This document shows positions 5,685-6,027 of a DNA stretch of 6,027 nt, piece by piece; position 1 is the stretch's first letter, and each line of letters begins with the position of its first letter. Location: NCBI GenBank assembly GCA_041164045.1, contig JBEAQD010000030.1, forward strand, positions 1-6,027, given 5' to 3'. A program made the translations under genes and the position numbers. The notes under the pieces are model-generated. The model did no database searches. It was not told where the DNA came from and was given only the letters and a program-made list of their open reading frames with translations. This stretch comes from CALRBF01 sp041164045 (GTDB taxonomy: Bacteria; Patescibacteriota; Minisyncoccia; SW-4-49-11).

Positions 5685-6027
5685 ATGTATAAAAAACCTA
5701 ATCCACTAATTAAAGCAGTAATGTTTCGAGTGTTCACAGCATTAGTTTTATTATTTACAACTATTTTATATATTATTATATTAGGTTTGGCTTATTTGCA
5801 ATATACTGGAGGTATAGATATTATATATACAGATGCAGTCACACACTTATTAATATCGGTAGTAATAGTTTTATTTGTTATAGGTTGGTTTTTTTCTTAT
5901 ACTCTATATATAGGTGTCATTAAGCCAGTTTATGAGACATTAAATATTATCTCAGAAAGTATTTCTAAATTAAGTATTAAGGATTCTATAGATAAAGAAC
6001 AGATTATATATTTAAATGAATTTGTTA
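5685..6027 (+). CDS. Membrane protein with HAMP-like segment, possible sensor histidine kinase, 3'-partial
   Basis: The frame from the ATG at 5685 stays open to the right edge (114 codons visible). It encodes a short basic N-terminus (MYKKPNPLIKAVMFR), a first membrane helix (about 16-37), a short outer loop of about 20 residues, and a second helix (about 54-76). After that comes a cytoplasmic stretch, IKPVYETLNIISESISKLSI, which resembles the start of a HAMP linker: a proline after the second helix, then an amphipathic helix. This layout of two helices and a HAMP-like linker is typical of sensor histidine kinases and chemoreceptors, but the diagnostic kinase H-box and ATP-binding region would lie beyond the window. 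The start four bases after the prepilin stop suggests co-transcription. The gene is real with good confidence; the kinase assignment is a guess from architecture. Confidence 0.75.
   Translation, partial: MYKKPNPLIKAVMFRVFTALVLLFTTILYIIILGLAYLQYTGGIDIIYTDAVTHLLISVVIVLFVIGWFFSYTLYIGVIKPVYETLNIISESISKLSIKDSIDKEQIIYLNEFV

Noticed and set aside
1..6027. Alternative genetic code with UGA as glycine
   Set aside because: The conserved proteins are full length without in-frame TGA, and all conserved glycines seen use GGN codons.

Overview
The window is a compact, AT-rich stretch (about one third G+C by eye) with every gene on the plus strand. The genes are packed with overlaps or gaps of at most about 50 bases, and there is no RNA gene, mobile element or CRISPR array. 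The membrane-anchored Clp ATPase, the short HrcA, the two prepilins and the family 4 sugar-phosphate transferase all have the style I know from Candidate Phyla Radiation (Patescibacteria) genomes. That assignment rests on remembered family features, not on a search. Genes end in TAA or TAG and no in-frame TGA interrupts them, so the UGA=Gly code of Gracilibacteria and Absconditabacteria is unlikely.

Region 1 (1-2315) is a Clp/Hsp100 double-AAA+ ATPase, probably cut by the left edge. It has an N-terminal membrane segment, a Clp-N-like region, a degenerate first AAA+ module and an intact second one. Region 2 (2325-3586) is a heat-shock control unit. A near-consensus sigma-70-type promoter sits so close to the hrcA ATG that the mRNA should be leaderless. 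The hrcA gene encodes a short repressor and overlaps grpE, the DnaK nucleotide exchange factor. dnaK does not follow.

Region 3 (3589-4641) starts two bases after grpE and encodes a multi-spanning MraY/WecA-like sugar-1-phosphate transferase. Two of its normally conserved acidic positions are changed. Region 4 (4680-5680) is a pair of type IV pilin-like precursors joined by a one-base stop/start overlap. Region 5 (5685-6027) is the start of a two-helix membrane protein with a HAMP-like segment, perhaps a sensor kinase, cut by the right edge.

The genes fall into a protein quality-control block (Clp, HrcA, GrpE) and an envelope block (glycan priming, pilus, possible sensor). The transferase links the two by position only. 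I see no wholly new system. The points most worth a second look are the degenerate Clp motifs, the altered transferase active site, the leaderless hrcA promoter, and the lack of Shine-Dalgarno sequences before any of the six visible starts.
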